The position numbers and the translations under genes are program-made. This document shows positions 24,640-33,163 of a DNA stretch of 33,163 nucleotides, in pieces. The notes beneath the pieces were generated by a model. That model did not search any database. It was not told the origin of the DNA and saw nothing but the letters and a program-made list of their open reading frames with translations. Position 1 is the first letter of the stretch; every line of letters starts with the position of its first letter. The DNA lies in assembly GCA_946406585.1 (NCBI GenBank), contig CAMJLI010000007.1, positions 1 through 33,163 on the forward strand, given 5' to 3'. Source of the stretch: an uncultured Prevotellaceae bacterium (GTDB lineage Bacteria > Bacteroidota > Bacteroidia > Bacteroidales > Bacteroidaceae).

Positions 24640-27600
24640 ATGAATACGTTTCGCGCTCTGGCAATGTGGTTGGTCTTTGCTCCATTTCTGACATGCACTG
24701 CCAACAATTATTTCTTTCGAACTGTAGATGTGAAAGATGGTCTGTCAGATAATTTCGTAAGGGATATTTCAAGCGACAGTTATGGGTATGTCTGGTTTTC
24801 CACCATCAACGGACTTAGCCGTTACGATGGCTACCGCCTGCACAGCTACATGCCGCTGCAGTTTGGTGGACACTCCAACGATGTCAAGGCCGTAAGAGAG
24901 ACTGCCGACTCCACATTGTGGATGCTAAGCATGGGTGAACTGTATACCTATACACGTTCAAAAGACATTTGGAAGAAGGATGGAGCCGAACGACTTTCCA
25001 AACTCGGCGTGGAAGGGCAAATGAAGGTGTTCTATGTGGATGACAAGCACAATCTATGGGTGGCAACAGAAAATGGATTGTACAATTATGACTATTCGAG
25101 AAAAAAGTTGAAGTTTATCGCCAACTTCAGCAATTCGCCTATCTTGCACGTGGTGTCGAAGAACGACTTCGCTGCTGTCGTCACAACAGATTACAAGATA
25201 TATGAGGTGGCTCTGCAAGAAGGCCGACTCATACCTGTAGGGCAGGCGCCAATAGTGGACTACAATCGTGACAGTCATGTGTTTGTCGACAACAACATGA
25301 ACTTATGGTTATACAATTCTCATTCTCTCGCAGGTACGCAGTGGCTCTTCTCCATCAAGACACGGCAATGGAGACAACTGCCTGAATTGAAGATGTTGGG
25401 AAACGTGCTTGTGAATACCATCGCAGAGACTAATGATGGCAACCTGTGGATTGGCACGGGCAATGAGGGCATACATGTCTTTTCCTATACCAACAATGGG
25501 GCAGGGCTTGAAAGAGTGACAAAAATGAAAGCCTTCAAACCGTATAGCAGCCACATATCTTGCTTCTATCTCGACAACAACAACACCATGTGGGTGGGGT
25601 CTGCCAAACTTGGTGTGGCGTTCACCGACATGAGCAGTCCCAATTTCAACATCGTCCCTACCAGCGACTACGAAGATGTGAGTTCTCTTGTGCAAGACCG
25701 CAACGGCAATCTGTGGATAGGGTTCGACGGTGGGGGTGTCATGATGAGGTCTGCCAATGGCACAGAATCGCATTTCTCGGCGCAGCGCCAGCAGTTGCCT
25801 TCCGACATCGTAACTTCTCTTGTCATCAATAATGACGGTACTATGCTGGTCGGCACTTACGGTAGCGGCATTGCAAGACTTGAGGGCAACAGATTCTCTC
25901 CCATCTACAGCCAATATGCTCCTCTGAAATATGTAAAGGCCATGGCATACGACTCGAAAGACAACTTGTGGGTGGCAACGGTGGACAAAGGGGTGGTGAG
26001 AGTGCGCACCGACGGCAACATGACGCATTTCACGTCAGACAACTCGTCACTCATATCCAATGGCGTGTTGTGCCTAGCTTGCGATTCGTTGCATAATGTA
26101 ATGTACATCGGCACATCGCTGGGGGTCTCAACCTATGATTGTGCCAAAGAACAGTTTGTGAAAAACAGTCCTCTCGAAAAACTTAAAGGTTCTTTCGTGT
26201 CGGCATTGATGGTGTGCAGCCGTAACATCCTGTGGATAGGCACGAGGGACGGACTATGGACATATTGTTCTAAACACAATAACATCAGGCATTTCACCAC
26301 CGACCAAGGAATGTCGCACAACAACATCAGGGCATTGGTGAGTAGTGGTGACAAGGTGTGGGCAAGCACTGATAATGGATTGACAAGCATTTCCCTGAAA
26401 AATGAAAACGATGCCTTTTCATACAAATGTTATCCTTATTTCGACTCTGACGGCTTGGACAATGTGGTGTTCTCCAATAATGCCGCCCTGACAACCAATG
26501 ACGGCACCGCATTGTTGGGGTGCTTTACAGGTCTTGTCAGCATACAGCCGGGGAGCACTTGCATGCACTATCCGAAGATGAAACTGCGTTTCACCGACTT
26601 CCTGATCAATGGAGAAATGAAGCATGTCTCTCCATCTGGCTTTACTGTAAAATACAACGACAGACTCAGAATCTACGTGTCGGCAATGATGCCTGCATTA
26701 AATCAAAAAATAAGGTACTTCTATAGGTTCAAGGGGGATGAAGAATGGATGAGGGCACCTGGAAACATGCTCTATTTTGTTTCGCTACATCCCGGAAACC
26801 AAGTGCTGCAAGTGAAAGCCGAAGTGGCGGGAGTGACAAGGAGCGAGATAGCCGAACTGCCATTCAACGTGCTGCCGTCGTTTTGGTTCTCCAAGACGGC
26901 TTTAATGCTCTACCTGCTATTGCTCGCTGCTCTCATATACTTCTTCTATAAAGCCGCGCAACGAAGGCAGAAACGTGAGTTCGCCATCAGGCAGCTGGAA
27001 CTCAACTTGGAGAAATATGAGATGGAAGAGGAGAAAATCAGATTCTTCACCAACATCAGCCACGACCTGAAGACTCCATTGACACTGGTGGTGGCACCGT
27101 TGGAGAAGATAAGAAACACCAACCTGCCTGCTCCAATACGAACCGAAGTGGATGTGGCATGGCGCAACGCGAGGCAGCTGCATGAACTAATACTGCAACT
27201 GCTCGACTTCCGGCACTTGGATGTGGGAAAGGAGAAACTGCATCTGAAACATGGCGACATCGTGGGCTTTGTGAGGCAAACAGCGCAAGGTTTCTCCTAT
27301 TATGCCACAAGAAAGAATGTCAACTTGCAGTTGGACCTGCCTCCTGATGCCGTGGAGATAAACTTCGATGAAAACAAGATGCGGAGAATCATAACCAACC
27401 TGCTGTCCAACGCTTACAAATACAATGTCGACAATGGTTCGGTGATAGTCTCTCTCGACATGCTGTCTGATGGTGAAAAACAAAAAATGGTGCTCTCCGT
27501 CACTGATACCGGCATAGGGGTGAATGACAAACGCCATGTCTTCGACAGGTTCATGCAAGAAACTCATGGACAGGAACAAGAGGGTAGTGGACTCGGACTT

Positions 27601-28554
27601 CATATCGTGAGGCAATATGTGGAAATGATGGGGGGCACAATCTCGCTGGAAGACAACAAGCCCAAAGGCTCCATCTTCACCGTGACACTGCCTGTGGCCG
27701 ATACTGTTGAAGTGGAAAAGGAGACACACACCGACAAGGATGCCACTGTGATGGCAGATGGACTTGTCTCAGATGAAGGCGTGAAGGATAAGCCGGTGGT
27801 CATGGTGGTGGAAGACAACGGCGACGCACGGGAATTCATGCAACGAAGTCTTGACGACGAATACAAGGTGCTCGTGGCGGCAAATGGCAAGGAGGCTCTG
27901 CAACTGCTGTCGAAAGCCGACAACGTGAGCATCATCGTGAGCGACGTCATGATGCCGGAGATGGATGGCGTAGAACTTTTCAGACACATAAAAGGCAATA
28001 TCAACTATTCTCACATCCCCGTGGTCTTCCTTACAGCAAAGAGCGGCGACGAGAACATCGTGGCTGGCCTGAAAGAAGGTGTGGCCGACTATATCACCAA
28101 GCCTTTCAGCCTGGCGGTGCTGCGACTGCGCATCCAAAAGATTTTGGAATGGACGCAAAATGCACACAGCAGGGTTTCACAAGGCTTCGACATCAACCCA
28201 AGTGAAATCACGGTCAGCTCGCTCGATGAGGAACTGATAAGCAATGTGATGGCAAATATAGAAGCCAATATCCAAGACGTAAACTACTCTGTGGTGCAAC
28301 TAAGCAGTGCTGTGGGCATGACTCGTGGACACCTTTACAAGAAACTGATGGCCATCACGGGAAAGTCCCCCCTCGAGTTCATACGTATAGTAAAGATGAA
28401 ACGTGGAAAAAGCCTCCTCGACCAAGGCAAGACAAACATATCGGAAGTCGCCAATATGGTGGGCTTCTCGGCAAAGCAGTTCTCTCATTATTTCAAGTTG
28501 ACCTATGACGAGACTCCCTCTGAATACTTGAAAAGAATAAAGCAACAACCTTAA
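24640..28554 (+). CDS. Hybrid two-component system sensor/regulator (HTCS)
   Basis: One-chain sensor kinase and transcription factor of 1304 residues that controls polysaccharide genes. A signal peptide (1-21) is followed by a periplasmic sensor of repeated two-component propeller blades with NLWIGT/WVATVDKG motifs (about 25-680) and a Y_Y_Y domain ending near 745. The membrane span is at 753-773. The kinase has its phospho-acceptor His808 in ISHDLKTPL, N-box NLLSNAYKYN, VTDTGIGV and GSGLGLHIV. The receiver domain carries Asp1102 in VSDVMMPEMDG, and a C-terminal AraC-type helix-turn-helix ends the protein (GHLYKKLMAITGKSPLEFIR, FSAKQFSHYF). It diverges from the six-gene enzyme operon and is followed after 11 bases by another exported protein, so it probably regulates both. 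The ligand is likely an RG-II oligosaccharide, by context only. Confidence 0.95.
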   Translation: MNTFRALAMWLVFAPFLTCTANNYFFRTVDVKDGLSDNFVRDISSDSYGYVWFSTINGLSRYDGYRLHSYMPLQFGGHSNDVKAVRETADSTLWMLSMGELYTYTRSKDIWKKDGAERLSKLGVEGQMKVFYVDDKHNLWVATENGLYNYDYSRKKLKFIANFSNSPILHVVSKNDFAAVVTTDYKIYEVALQEGRLIPVGQAPIVDYNRDSHVFVDNNMNLWLYNSHSLAGTQWLFSIKTRQWRQLPELKMLGNVLVNTIAETNDGNLWIGTGNEGIHVFSYTNNGAGLERVTKMKAFKPYSSHISCFYLDNNNTMWVGSAKLGVAFTDMSSPNFNIVPTSDYEDVSSLVQDRNGNLWIGFDGGGVMMRSANGTESHFSAQRQQLPSDIVTSLVINNDGTMLVGTYGSGIARLEGNRFSPIYSQYAPLKYVKAMAYDSKDNLWVATVDKGVVRVRTDGNMTHFTSDNSSLISNGVLCLACDSLHNVMYIGTSLGVSTYDCAKEQFVKNSPLEKLKGSFVSALMVCSRNILWIGTRDGLWTYCSKHNNIRHFTTDQGMSHNNIRALVSSGDKVWASTDNGLTSISLKNENDAFSYKCYPYFDSDGLDNVVFSNNAALTTNDGTALLGCFTGLVSIQPGSTCMHYPKMKLRFTDFLINGEMKHVSPSGFTVKYNDRLRIYVSAMMPALNQKIRYFYRFKGDEEWMRAPGNMLYFVSLHPGNQVLQVKAEVAGVTRSEIAELPFNVLPSFWFSKTALMLYLLLLAALIYFFYKAAQRRQKREFAIRQLELNLEKYEMEEEKIRFFTNISHDLKTPLTLVVAPLEKIRNTNLPAPIRTEVDVAWRNARQLHELILQLLDFRHLDVGKEKLHLKHGDIVGFVRQTAQGFSYYATRKNVNLQLDLPPDAVEINFDENKMRRIITNLLSNAYKYNVDNGSVIVSLDMLSDGEKQKMVLSVTDTGIGVNDKRHVFDRFMQETHGQEQEGSGLGLHIVRQYVEMMGGTISLEDNKPKGSIFTVTLPVADTVEVEKETHTDKDATVMADGLVSDEGVKDKPVVMVVEDNGDAREFMQRSLDDEYKVLVAANGKEALQLLSKADNVSIIVSDVMMPEMDGVELFRHIKGNINYSHIPVVFLTAKSGDENIVAGLKEGVADYITKPFSLAVLRLRIQKILEWTQNAHSRVSQGFDINPSEITVSSLDEELISNVMANIEANIQDVNYSVVQLSSAVGMTRGHLYKKLMAITGKSPLEFIRIVKMKRGKSLLDQGKTNISEVANMVGFSAKQFSHYFKLTYDETPSEYLKRIKQQP

Positions 28555-28565
28555 TACATCAAAAA

Positions 28566-30449
28566 ATGACAAACCAGAATCTCGTGAGAATCATACTGGC
28601 GGCTTTTGCTTTCCTTGCAGCAAATGTAGTCCAGGCCGGCAAGTACCAACACTTCAAGGTGTCAACATATATCAGGGCGCAGGACGTGGCACGTATGGAG
28701 GATGACAAGTTCCTGAAATCCACCTGGGAGACGGTAAGCAGTCAGGTGGACCTCGACAAAATCTATATCGAGACTCACCGCGATGCCTTCATAGTGCCGG
28801 AAAAGACCATCAACAAGGTGAAGAAATTCTTCCTTTCCAAAGGTCTTGAGGTGGGGGGAGGCATAACATTCACCAGGTCTGAACCAACAGATTTCGAGAC
28901 TTATAGCTATGCTCGTGAGGAGGAACGCCAACAGGTGAAGCACATCTCCGAATATACAGCCAAGTTCTTTGACGATTTCATTCTAGACGACTTCTTCTTC
29001 ATCGACTTGAAAAACGATGACGAGATAGCTGCCAAAGGCAACAAGAGTTGGACTGAATATCGCCTGAGGCTGATGGCTGATGCCGGACGGGAACTGGTGG
29101 TGAACCCTGCCAAAGCGGTGAACCCAAAGGTGAAGGTGATAATAAAATACCCCAACTGGTATGACCATTTTCATGGCCTGGGCTTCAACCTCGAAGAGGA
29201 ACCTGGCTATTTCGATGGATTGTGGACAGGAACGGAGACAAGAGACCCAGGGTCGGCTCAACATTTGCAGAACTATCTCAGCTACAACATCATGCGCTAC
29301 TTCGACAATATAGCACCTGGCAGAAATGGTGGTGGATGGGTGGATGCTGGTGGCATACACATGAGCATGGACCGCTATGCAGAACAACTGCACCTCACCA
29401 TGCTGACGCATACGCCGGAAATAATCCTTTGGAACTACATGCAACTGGCGGAGGTGAAGATAACACCTGCCATGCGGGCGCCATGGCAGAATGATGGAGG
29501 CAACAGCTTCCGCTACGACGACATGGTGGCGCCTTTCACCAAGAATGGCAAGACTGTCACTCCCACCACTATGGCTCGATTTGCCGACCAGACCCTACAC
29601 CAAACAGACATGCTGATGGGCAAACTCGGCAACCCGATAGGACTGGTGTCGTATAAGCCTTACCACTCTTCTGGAGAGGATTTCTTGCAGAATTATCTCG
29701 GCATGATAGGCCTGCCCATGGACATGCACCCGCAATGGGTGGAGGGACGGCAACAGATATTGCTCACCCAGCAAGCTGCCAAAGACCCACAAATAGTGAA
29801 GAGGATAAGGCAACAACTGAAAAAGGGTGGTGATGTCATCATCACTACGGGGCTGCTGAAAGTCATTAAAGACCAACTCGCCGATGTGGTGGAACTGTAT
29901 TGTGGAGACCTCAAGGCAATAGTCAACGACTTTGGCTTTGCCGGCAAGTCGGAAAGGGAGTTCATCATACCGCAGGTGAAGTATTTCACCAACGATGCAT
30001 GGGAGGTGGTGAGCGCCGGACGACCACTCAGCGGCGGCGTGTCGGGGTATCCCATACTGCTGCGCGACACTTACTCCAAGGGCATGCTCTTCGTCCTCAC
30101 CATTCCTGATGACTTTGGCAACCTATACGACTATCCCGCCGGCGTTCTCAACATCATACGGAGGGCCATGAGCAAAGATGTGGGGGCGTACTTGGAAGGT
30201 CCTTCCAAAGTGTCGCTCTTCGCATACGACAACAAAACCATGGTGGTGGAGAACTTCAACGATGATGCGGTGAGCCTTCGAGTGGTTGTCAATGACAAGG
30301 TGAACTCACTGAGCAATCTCATCACTGGCGAGAAACTGATGCCTGCAGAGGTGAAATACAGCCGCAACCGTTTCTATGGATATTCCGAAACACAGACGGT
30401 TTTCGATATCAAACTGCCTGCCCATAGCTATGTGGGACTGGGCTATTAA
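28566..30449 (+). CDS. Exported TIM-barrel-like putative glycoside hydrolase, family not recognised
   Basis: 627 residues with a signal peptide (1-24). The N-terminal half (30-330) looks like a TIM barrel: IYIETHRDAF, KGLEVGGGITF, FFDDFILDDFFF (134-145), KVKVIIKYPNWYDHFHGLGF and FDGLWTGTETRDP with Glu224, a plausible catalytic position at a strand end. Asp141 and Asp142 are also candidates. Residues about 345-440 (GLVSYKPYHSSGEDFLQNYLGMIG, split here only for description, then GGDVIITTG) resemble the glutamine-amidotransferase-like domain found after the barrel in beta-galactosidase-type enzymes. A C-terminal beta-domain follows. Only 11 bases separate it from the regulator gene. The barrel reading is inference; I assign no substrate. 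Confidence 0.6.
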   Translation: MTNQNLVRIILAAFAFLAANVVQAGKYQHFKVSTYIRAQDVARMEDDKFLKSTWETVSSQVDLDKIYIETHRDAFIVPEKTINKVKKFFLSKGLEVGGGITFTRSEPTDFETYSYAREEERQQVKHISEYTAKFFDDFILDDFFFIDLKNDDEIAAKGNKSWTEYRLRLMADAGRELVVNPAKAVNPKVKVIIKYPNWYDHFHGLGFNLEEEPGYFDGLWTGTETRDPGSAQHLQNYLSYNIMRYFDNIAPGRNGGGWVDAGGIHMSMDRYAEQLHLTMLTHTPEIILWNYMQLAEVKITPAMRAPWQNDGGNSFRYDDMVAPFTKNGKTVTPTTMARFADQTLHQTDMLMGKLGNPIGLVSYKPYHSSGEDFLQNYLGMIGLPMDMHPQWVEGRQQILLTQQAAKDPQIVKRIRQQLKKGGDVIITTGLLKVIKDQLADVVELYCGDLKAIVNDFGFAGKSEREFIIPQVKYFTNDAWEVVSAGRPLSGGVSGYPILLRDTYSKGMLFVLTIPDDFGNLYDYPAGVLNIIRRAMSKDVGAYLEGPSKVSLFAYDNKTMVVENFNDDAVSLRVVVNDKVNSLSNLITGEKLMPAEVKYSRNRFYGYSETQTVFDIKLPAHSYVGLGY

Positions 30450-30489
30450 GTGGAATGCATTATCATTTTTCAGCTTGGCGCTTATGCCA
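30450..30489 (+). repeat. Copy 2 of the interspersed GGCGC-hairpin element
   Basis: Begins GTGGAATG directly after the stop codon of the upstream gene and ends CTTGGCGCTTATGCCA, 16 bases before the GH3 start. It matches the 24111-24153 copy; the stem arms TGGCG/TGCCA keep pairing through a G-U pair, which hints that the RNA structure matters. Confidence 0.55.
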
Positions 30490-30505
30490 GGTTGCATCCA
30501 AAATC

Positions 30506-32725
30506 ATGAAAAATATGAAAAGAATATTGCTGAAAACAATCTTTGCCGCCGCCATGCTGACTACCTCGACAGGGTGGGCGCAGAACAACCCCTCGAAGCT
30601 GATGGGGCATGAATCTCAGATAGAGTCCATAATCAAGCAAATGACGCTGGAGGAGAAAATAGCCATGCTACATGGCAAGAACATGTTCTCGTCGGCTGGA
30701 ATAGAACGCCTTGGCATCGCCGACATGGAATATGCCGATGGGCCTTTCGGCATTCGTGAGGAGATGGAACCTCATTCGTGGAATTCTGCACACTTGGAAA
30801 CCGACTCTGCCACTTTCTTTCCCACAGGGTCGGCTCTGGCGGCAACATGGAGCACCGAATGGGCATATGCCTATGGACAGGGCATGAGCCGTGAGGCGCG
30901 GTTGCGTGGAAAGGACATGATCCTGGGGCCTGCCATCAACATACAGAGAATGCCTACTGGTGGCAGGACTTACGAATACCTCAGCGAAGACCCTCTGCTC
31001 AGCGGGGCGCTGGCGGTGGCTTACACTCGTGGAGTGCAGGATAATGGCACCGCCGTATGCCTGAAGCACTATGCGCTGAACAACCAAGAGAACTACCGTG
31101 GGTTCGTGGATGTGCGCATCTCCGACCGTGCCATGCACGAGATTTACCTCCGACCGTTTGAGATGGCTGTGAGGGAGGCTGATGCATGGGGCGTGATGGC
31201 AGCATACAACAAGGTGAACGGACGATGGTGCTCCGAGAACGAACCGCTGCTTTCCAACATCTTGCGAAAGCAATGGGGGTTCCAAGGCATGGTGATCAGC
31301 GACTGGGGTGGTGTACACTCCACCGTGGATGCCGTGACGGCTGGCATGAATGTGGAGATGCCCGGACAGAGATACATGGGGCAGGCTCTGCTCGACTCCG
31401 TCAAGGCTGGCAAGGTGAGCGAGGAAATCATCAATGAACGTGTCAGGGAGATTCTGAGGGTGAGGCTGACGGTGAAGCCGATAGCCAAGGATGATGCCAA
31501 TAGGGAGCCGGTGGGCAGGCCCGAGGAGATGAACACTGCTTTGGAGGTGGCTCGACGCTCCATCGTGTTGCTCAAGAACGAAAGCCTGTTGCCGATAGAC
31601 ACCAGGCGCATCCGGAGCATCGCCGTCATAGGCGAGAATGCTGTTGCCAAGATGGCTCAAGGTGGTGTGGGGGCTGGCGTGAAGACACGATGCGAAGTCA
31701 CTCCTCTTGAAGGATTGCAGAAATTGTTCGGCGGACAGGTGAAGATTACTTATGTGCCAGGATACAAGAGTTTCGACCGCGACAGCCGGAACAAAAAGAT
31801 GGAACCTGTGCAAAAGGCTGACCAGAAGCTGCTCGCACAGGCCGTGAAGGCTGCCAAACGTGCTGACATGGTGATTTTCTTTGCCGGCGACAACCGTGAG
31901 GTGGAGACTGAAGGTTCCGACCGCAAGTCCATCATCCTGCCTTCTGGCCAGGATGAGTTGGCTAAGGCATTGGCAAAGGCAAGCAAGAGGATGGTCACCG
32001 TGATAGTGTCGGGTGGCCCTGTGGACGTGTCCGTCGTAAGCGATGTGTCGGGGGCGTTGATTGCCTCTTGGTTCAATGGCTCCATGGGTGGACAGGCATT
32101 GGCCGAAGTGCTTGCTGGCAAGGTGTCGCCATCGGGCAAGCTGCCCATGACTTGGCCAAAGGCTCTCGAAGACGTGCCGGCATACGCCACAGGCTTGTAT
32201 CCGCAGGATGTGAAGAACAACAGCCAGGGTGACATCTTCGTGGGACTGGTAAACAACCAGAGCAACGAGAGAAGGCAACAGCTTGTAGCCAACTACTCTG
32301 AGGAAAGCATGGTGGGTTATAGGTGGTTCGATGGCAAGGATGTTGCTGTGGCTTATCCTTTCGGATTTGGTCTCAGTTATGCGCAATTCGAATATGCCGA
32401 CTTGAAGATAAGGCCCACGGCAGAGGGATTTGATGTGGATTTTGTCATCTCCAACAATTCTGCCTTCGATGCTGAGGAGGTGGCTCAGGTGTACGTGTCG
32501 CGCCCGAAGTCGAATGTCGAGCGTCCAGTGAAAGAACTGAAAGGTTTCAAGCGCGTCACATTGAAGGCTGGCGAACGAAAGAAAGTCACCATACCTCTCC
32601 GACGCTCCGACCTTTGTCATTGGGACGAGCCGGCCCAGACATGGATGTTGGAGTTGGGAAAGATGAAGGTCTGTGTGGGCGGGTCTTCTGACAACCTGCC
32701 TTTGCAAATTGAAACTGAGATATGA
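30506..32725 (+). CDS. GH3 family beta-glycosidase
   Basis: Exported hydrolase of 739 residues releasing a terminal beta-linked sugar (glucose, xylose or similar). I choose ATG 30506 (MKNMKRILLK); ATG 30515 also fits, and the in-frame ATG at 30455 would put the repeat element inside the coding region and spoil the signal peptide (cleavage near GWAQ). The barrel has the nucleophile Asp266 in GMVISDWGG and the substrate pocket CLKHYALNNQE. The second domain starts VLLKNESLLPI and carries ETEGSDR, where the acid/base Glu is expected. A fibronectin-III-like C-terminal domain begins near YPFGFGLSY. It may act on glucosides or xylosides trimmed from the same polysaccharide; none of this is specific to RG-II. 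It ends at a strong hairpin terminator. Confidence 0.92.
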   Translation: MKNMKRILLKTIFAAAMLTTSTGWAQNNPSKLMGHESQIESIIKQMTLEEKIAMLHGKNMFSSAGIERLGIADMEYADGPFGIREEMEPHSWNSAHLETDSATFFPTGSALAATWSTEWAYAYGQGMSREARLRGKDMILGPAINIQRMPTGGRTYEYLSEDPLLSGALAVAYTRGVQDNGTAVCLKHYALNNQENYRGFVDVRISDRAMHEIYLRPFEMAVREADAWGVMAAYNKVNGRWCSENEPLLSNILRKQWGFQGMVISDWGGVHSTVDAVTAGMNVEMPGQRYMGQALLDSVKAGKVSEEIINERVREILRVRLTVKPIAKDDANREPVGRPEEMNTALEVARRSIVLLKNESLLPIDTRRIRSIAVIGENAVAKMAQGGVGAGVKTRCEVTPLEGLQKLFGGQVKITYVPGYKSFDRDSRNKKMEPVQKADQKLLAQAVKAAKRADMVIFFAGDNREVETEGSDRKSIILPSGQDELAKALAKASKRMVTVIVSGGPVDVSVVSDVSGALIASWFNGSMGGQALAEVLAGKVSPSGKLPMTWPKALEDVPAYATGLYPQDVKNNSQGDIFVGLVNNQSNERRQQLVANYSEESMVGYRWFDGKDVAVAYPFGFGLSYAQFEYADLKIRPTAEGFDVDFVISNNSAFDAEEVAQVYVSRPKSNVERPVKELKGFKRVTLKAGERKKVTIPLRRSDLCHWDEPAQTWMLELGKMKVCVGGSSDNLPLQIETEI

Positions 32726-32726
32726 A

Positions 32727-32767
32727 AGAAAGAGGGTGCTCTCATCATGAATGAGCACCCTCTTTCT
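32727..32767. terminator. Perfect 15-bp hairpin between convergent genes
   Basis: AGAAAGAGGGTGCTC (32727-32741) pairs perfectly with GAGCACCCTCTTTCT (32753-32767) around an 11-base loop, two bases after the GH3 stop. The stem base supplies T-rich ends on both strands, so it probably terminates both the GH3 gene and the opposing gene. Confidence 0.8.
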
Positions 32768-32798
32768 ATATATAAACACATGGTGGCAACGCAAGGAC

Positions 32799-33163
32799 TT
32801 ATCTCACAAGCATTTTCTTGCCGTTCTTGATGTATAGGCCTGGCCGCAGGTTGCTGGCATTCATCTGCCGGCCTTGCAGGTCGTAAACCTTCCCCGTGCT
32901 CTCACCATCCTTCCTTGCACTTCGTATGCTTGTTATTTCCTCCGTGGTGCAGAAAGTGAAATAGGTGGGCGATTCATACTTGGCGGTGGAGGCGTCTTTC
33001 AGGTATAGTCCCGTGCCGATGTTCTTTAGGGAGAAACCCTTGCCTTCCTCATATTGGATGTCCCACAAGGCACCATTCCTGATGTCTTGCCCGTTCTGGT
33101 TGTTCAAGCCGAGAATGAAGCAGCACCAGCCATCGGTGGGTTGGGAGTTTAGATAGCCTGGAC
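32799..33163 (-). CDS. C-terminal fragment of a secreted protein with a Prevotella-type tail
   Basis: The frame is open from the window edge to the TAA at 32799-32801; its start lies outside. The visible 120 residues begin PGYLNSQPTDGWCCFILGL and contain ALWDIQYEEGKGFSLKN and TGLYLKD, reminiscent of a small beta-sandwich or lectin-like module. They finish with KVYDLQGRQMNASNLRPGLY and IKNGKKMLVR. This ending is the short C-terminal beta-domain common on Prevotella and Bacteroides exported proteins (Por-secretion-tail-like). The function of the full protein cannot be told. It converges on the GH3 gene. Confidence 0.75.
   Translation of the reverse strand, partial: PGYLNSQPTDGWCCFILGLNNQNGQDIRNGALWDIQYEEGKGFSLKNIGTGLYLKDASTAKYESPTYFTFCTTEEITSIRSARKDGESTGKVYDLQGRQMNASNLRPGLYIKNGKKMLVR

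Noticed and set aside
30455..30505. Upstream ATG for the GH3 protein
   Set aside because: It would add 17 residues before the signal peptide and make the interspersed repeat coding.
30668..32794. Minus-strand open frame of 708 codons opposite the GH3 gene
   Set aside because: It is the antisense of a complete GH3 enzyme and crosses the terminator hairpin; composition (very His/Leu-rich) is that of a shadow frame.
32799..33107. Complete 102-residue gene starting at a TTG
   Set aside because: The frame stays open to the window edge, with sensible protein sequence before that TTG, so this is the end of a longer gene.

Overview
The window looks like a chromosome segment of a Bacteroidales bacterium, most likely Prevotella or a close relative. 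The evidence is promoters of the TTTG/TAnnTTTG type, starts without Shine-Dalgarno sequences, a hybrid two-component regulator, many exported glycoside hydrolases, and a secreted protein ending in the short C-terminal tail common in Prevotella. I found no tRNA, rRNA, CRISPR array, transposase or phage gene.

Layout. (1) 1-2095, minus: the start of an exported GH127/GH146-type beta-L-arabinofuranosidase, cut by the window edge. (2) 2255-7951, plus: a possible signalling module. It has an anti-sigma-like membrane protein, then, behind a near-perfect promoter, an exported caspase-like peptidase, an ECF sigma factor, a second anti-sigma-like membrane protein and an exported TPR-CHAT peptidase. (3) 8012-9759, plus: a type II pantothenate kinase, a Ser/Gly-rich repeat protein and a TerB-like protein. 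(4) 23746 down to 9767, minus: a six-gene operon-like block of about 14 kb that matches breakdown of the pectin rhamnogalacturonan II (RG-II). In transcription order: a GH43-like/GH143/GH142 fusion, a CE19-type esterase, a GH95 enzyme, a GH140 apiosidase, a GH78-sialidase-like fusion and an exported DUF3237 protein. (5) 24640-32725, plus: a hybrid two-component sensor/regulator, an unrecognised exported TIM-barrel-like protein and a GH3 enzyme. (6) 32799-33163, minus: the C-terminal end of a secreted protein.

How the genes work together. The carbohydrate genes form a polysaccharide-utilisation locus without SusC/SusD in view. The regulator at 24640 probably senses an RG-II fragment in the periplasm and switches on the divergent enzyme operon. 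Two fused enzymes appear matched to RG-II side chains C (rhamnose-Kdo) and D (arabinose-Dha). GH95 and GH140 suit chain A and the apiose linkages.

The most unusual part is the 2255-7951 module. Both peptidases carry signal peptides. The two anti-sigma-like proteins span the membrane once, with a sigma-binding-like cytoplasmic part and a periplasmic tail. This suggests that periplasmic proteolysis by a caspase and/or a CHAT peptidase releases an ECF sigma factor. That mechanism is inference; the gene content and catalytic motifs are visible. Also unusual are three different short-period tandem repeats, each just upstream of a carbohydrate-enzyme gene in the minus-strand operon.
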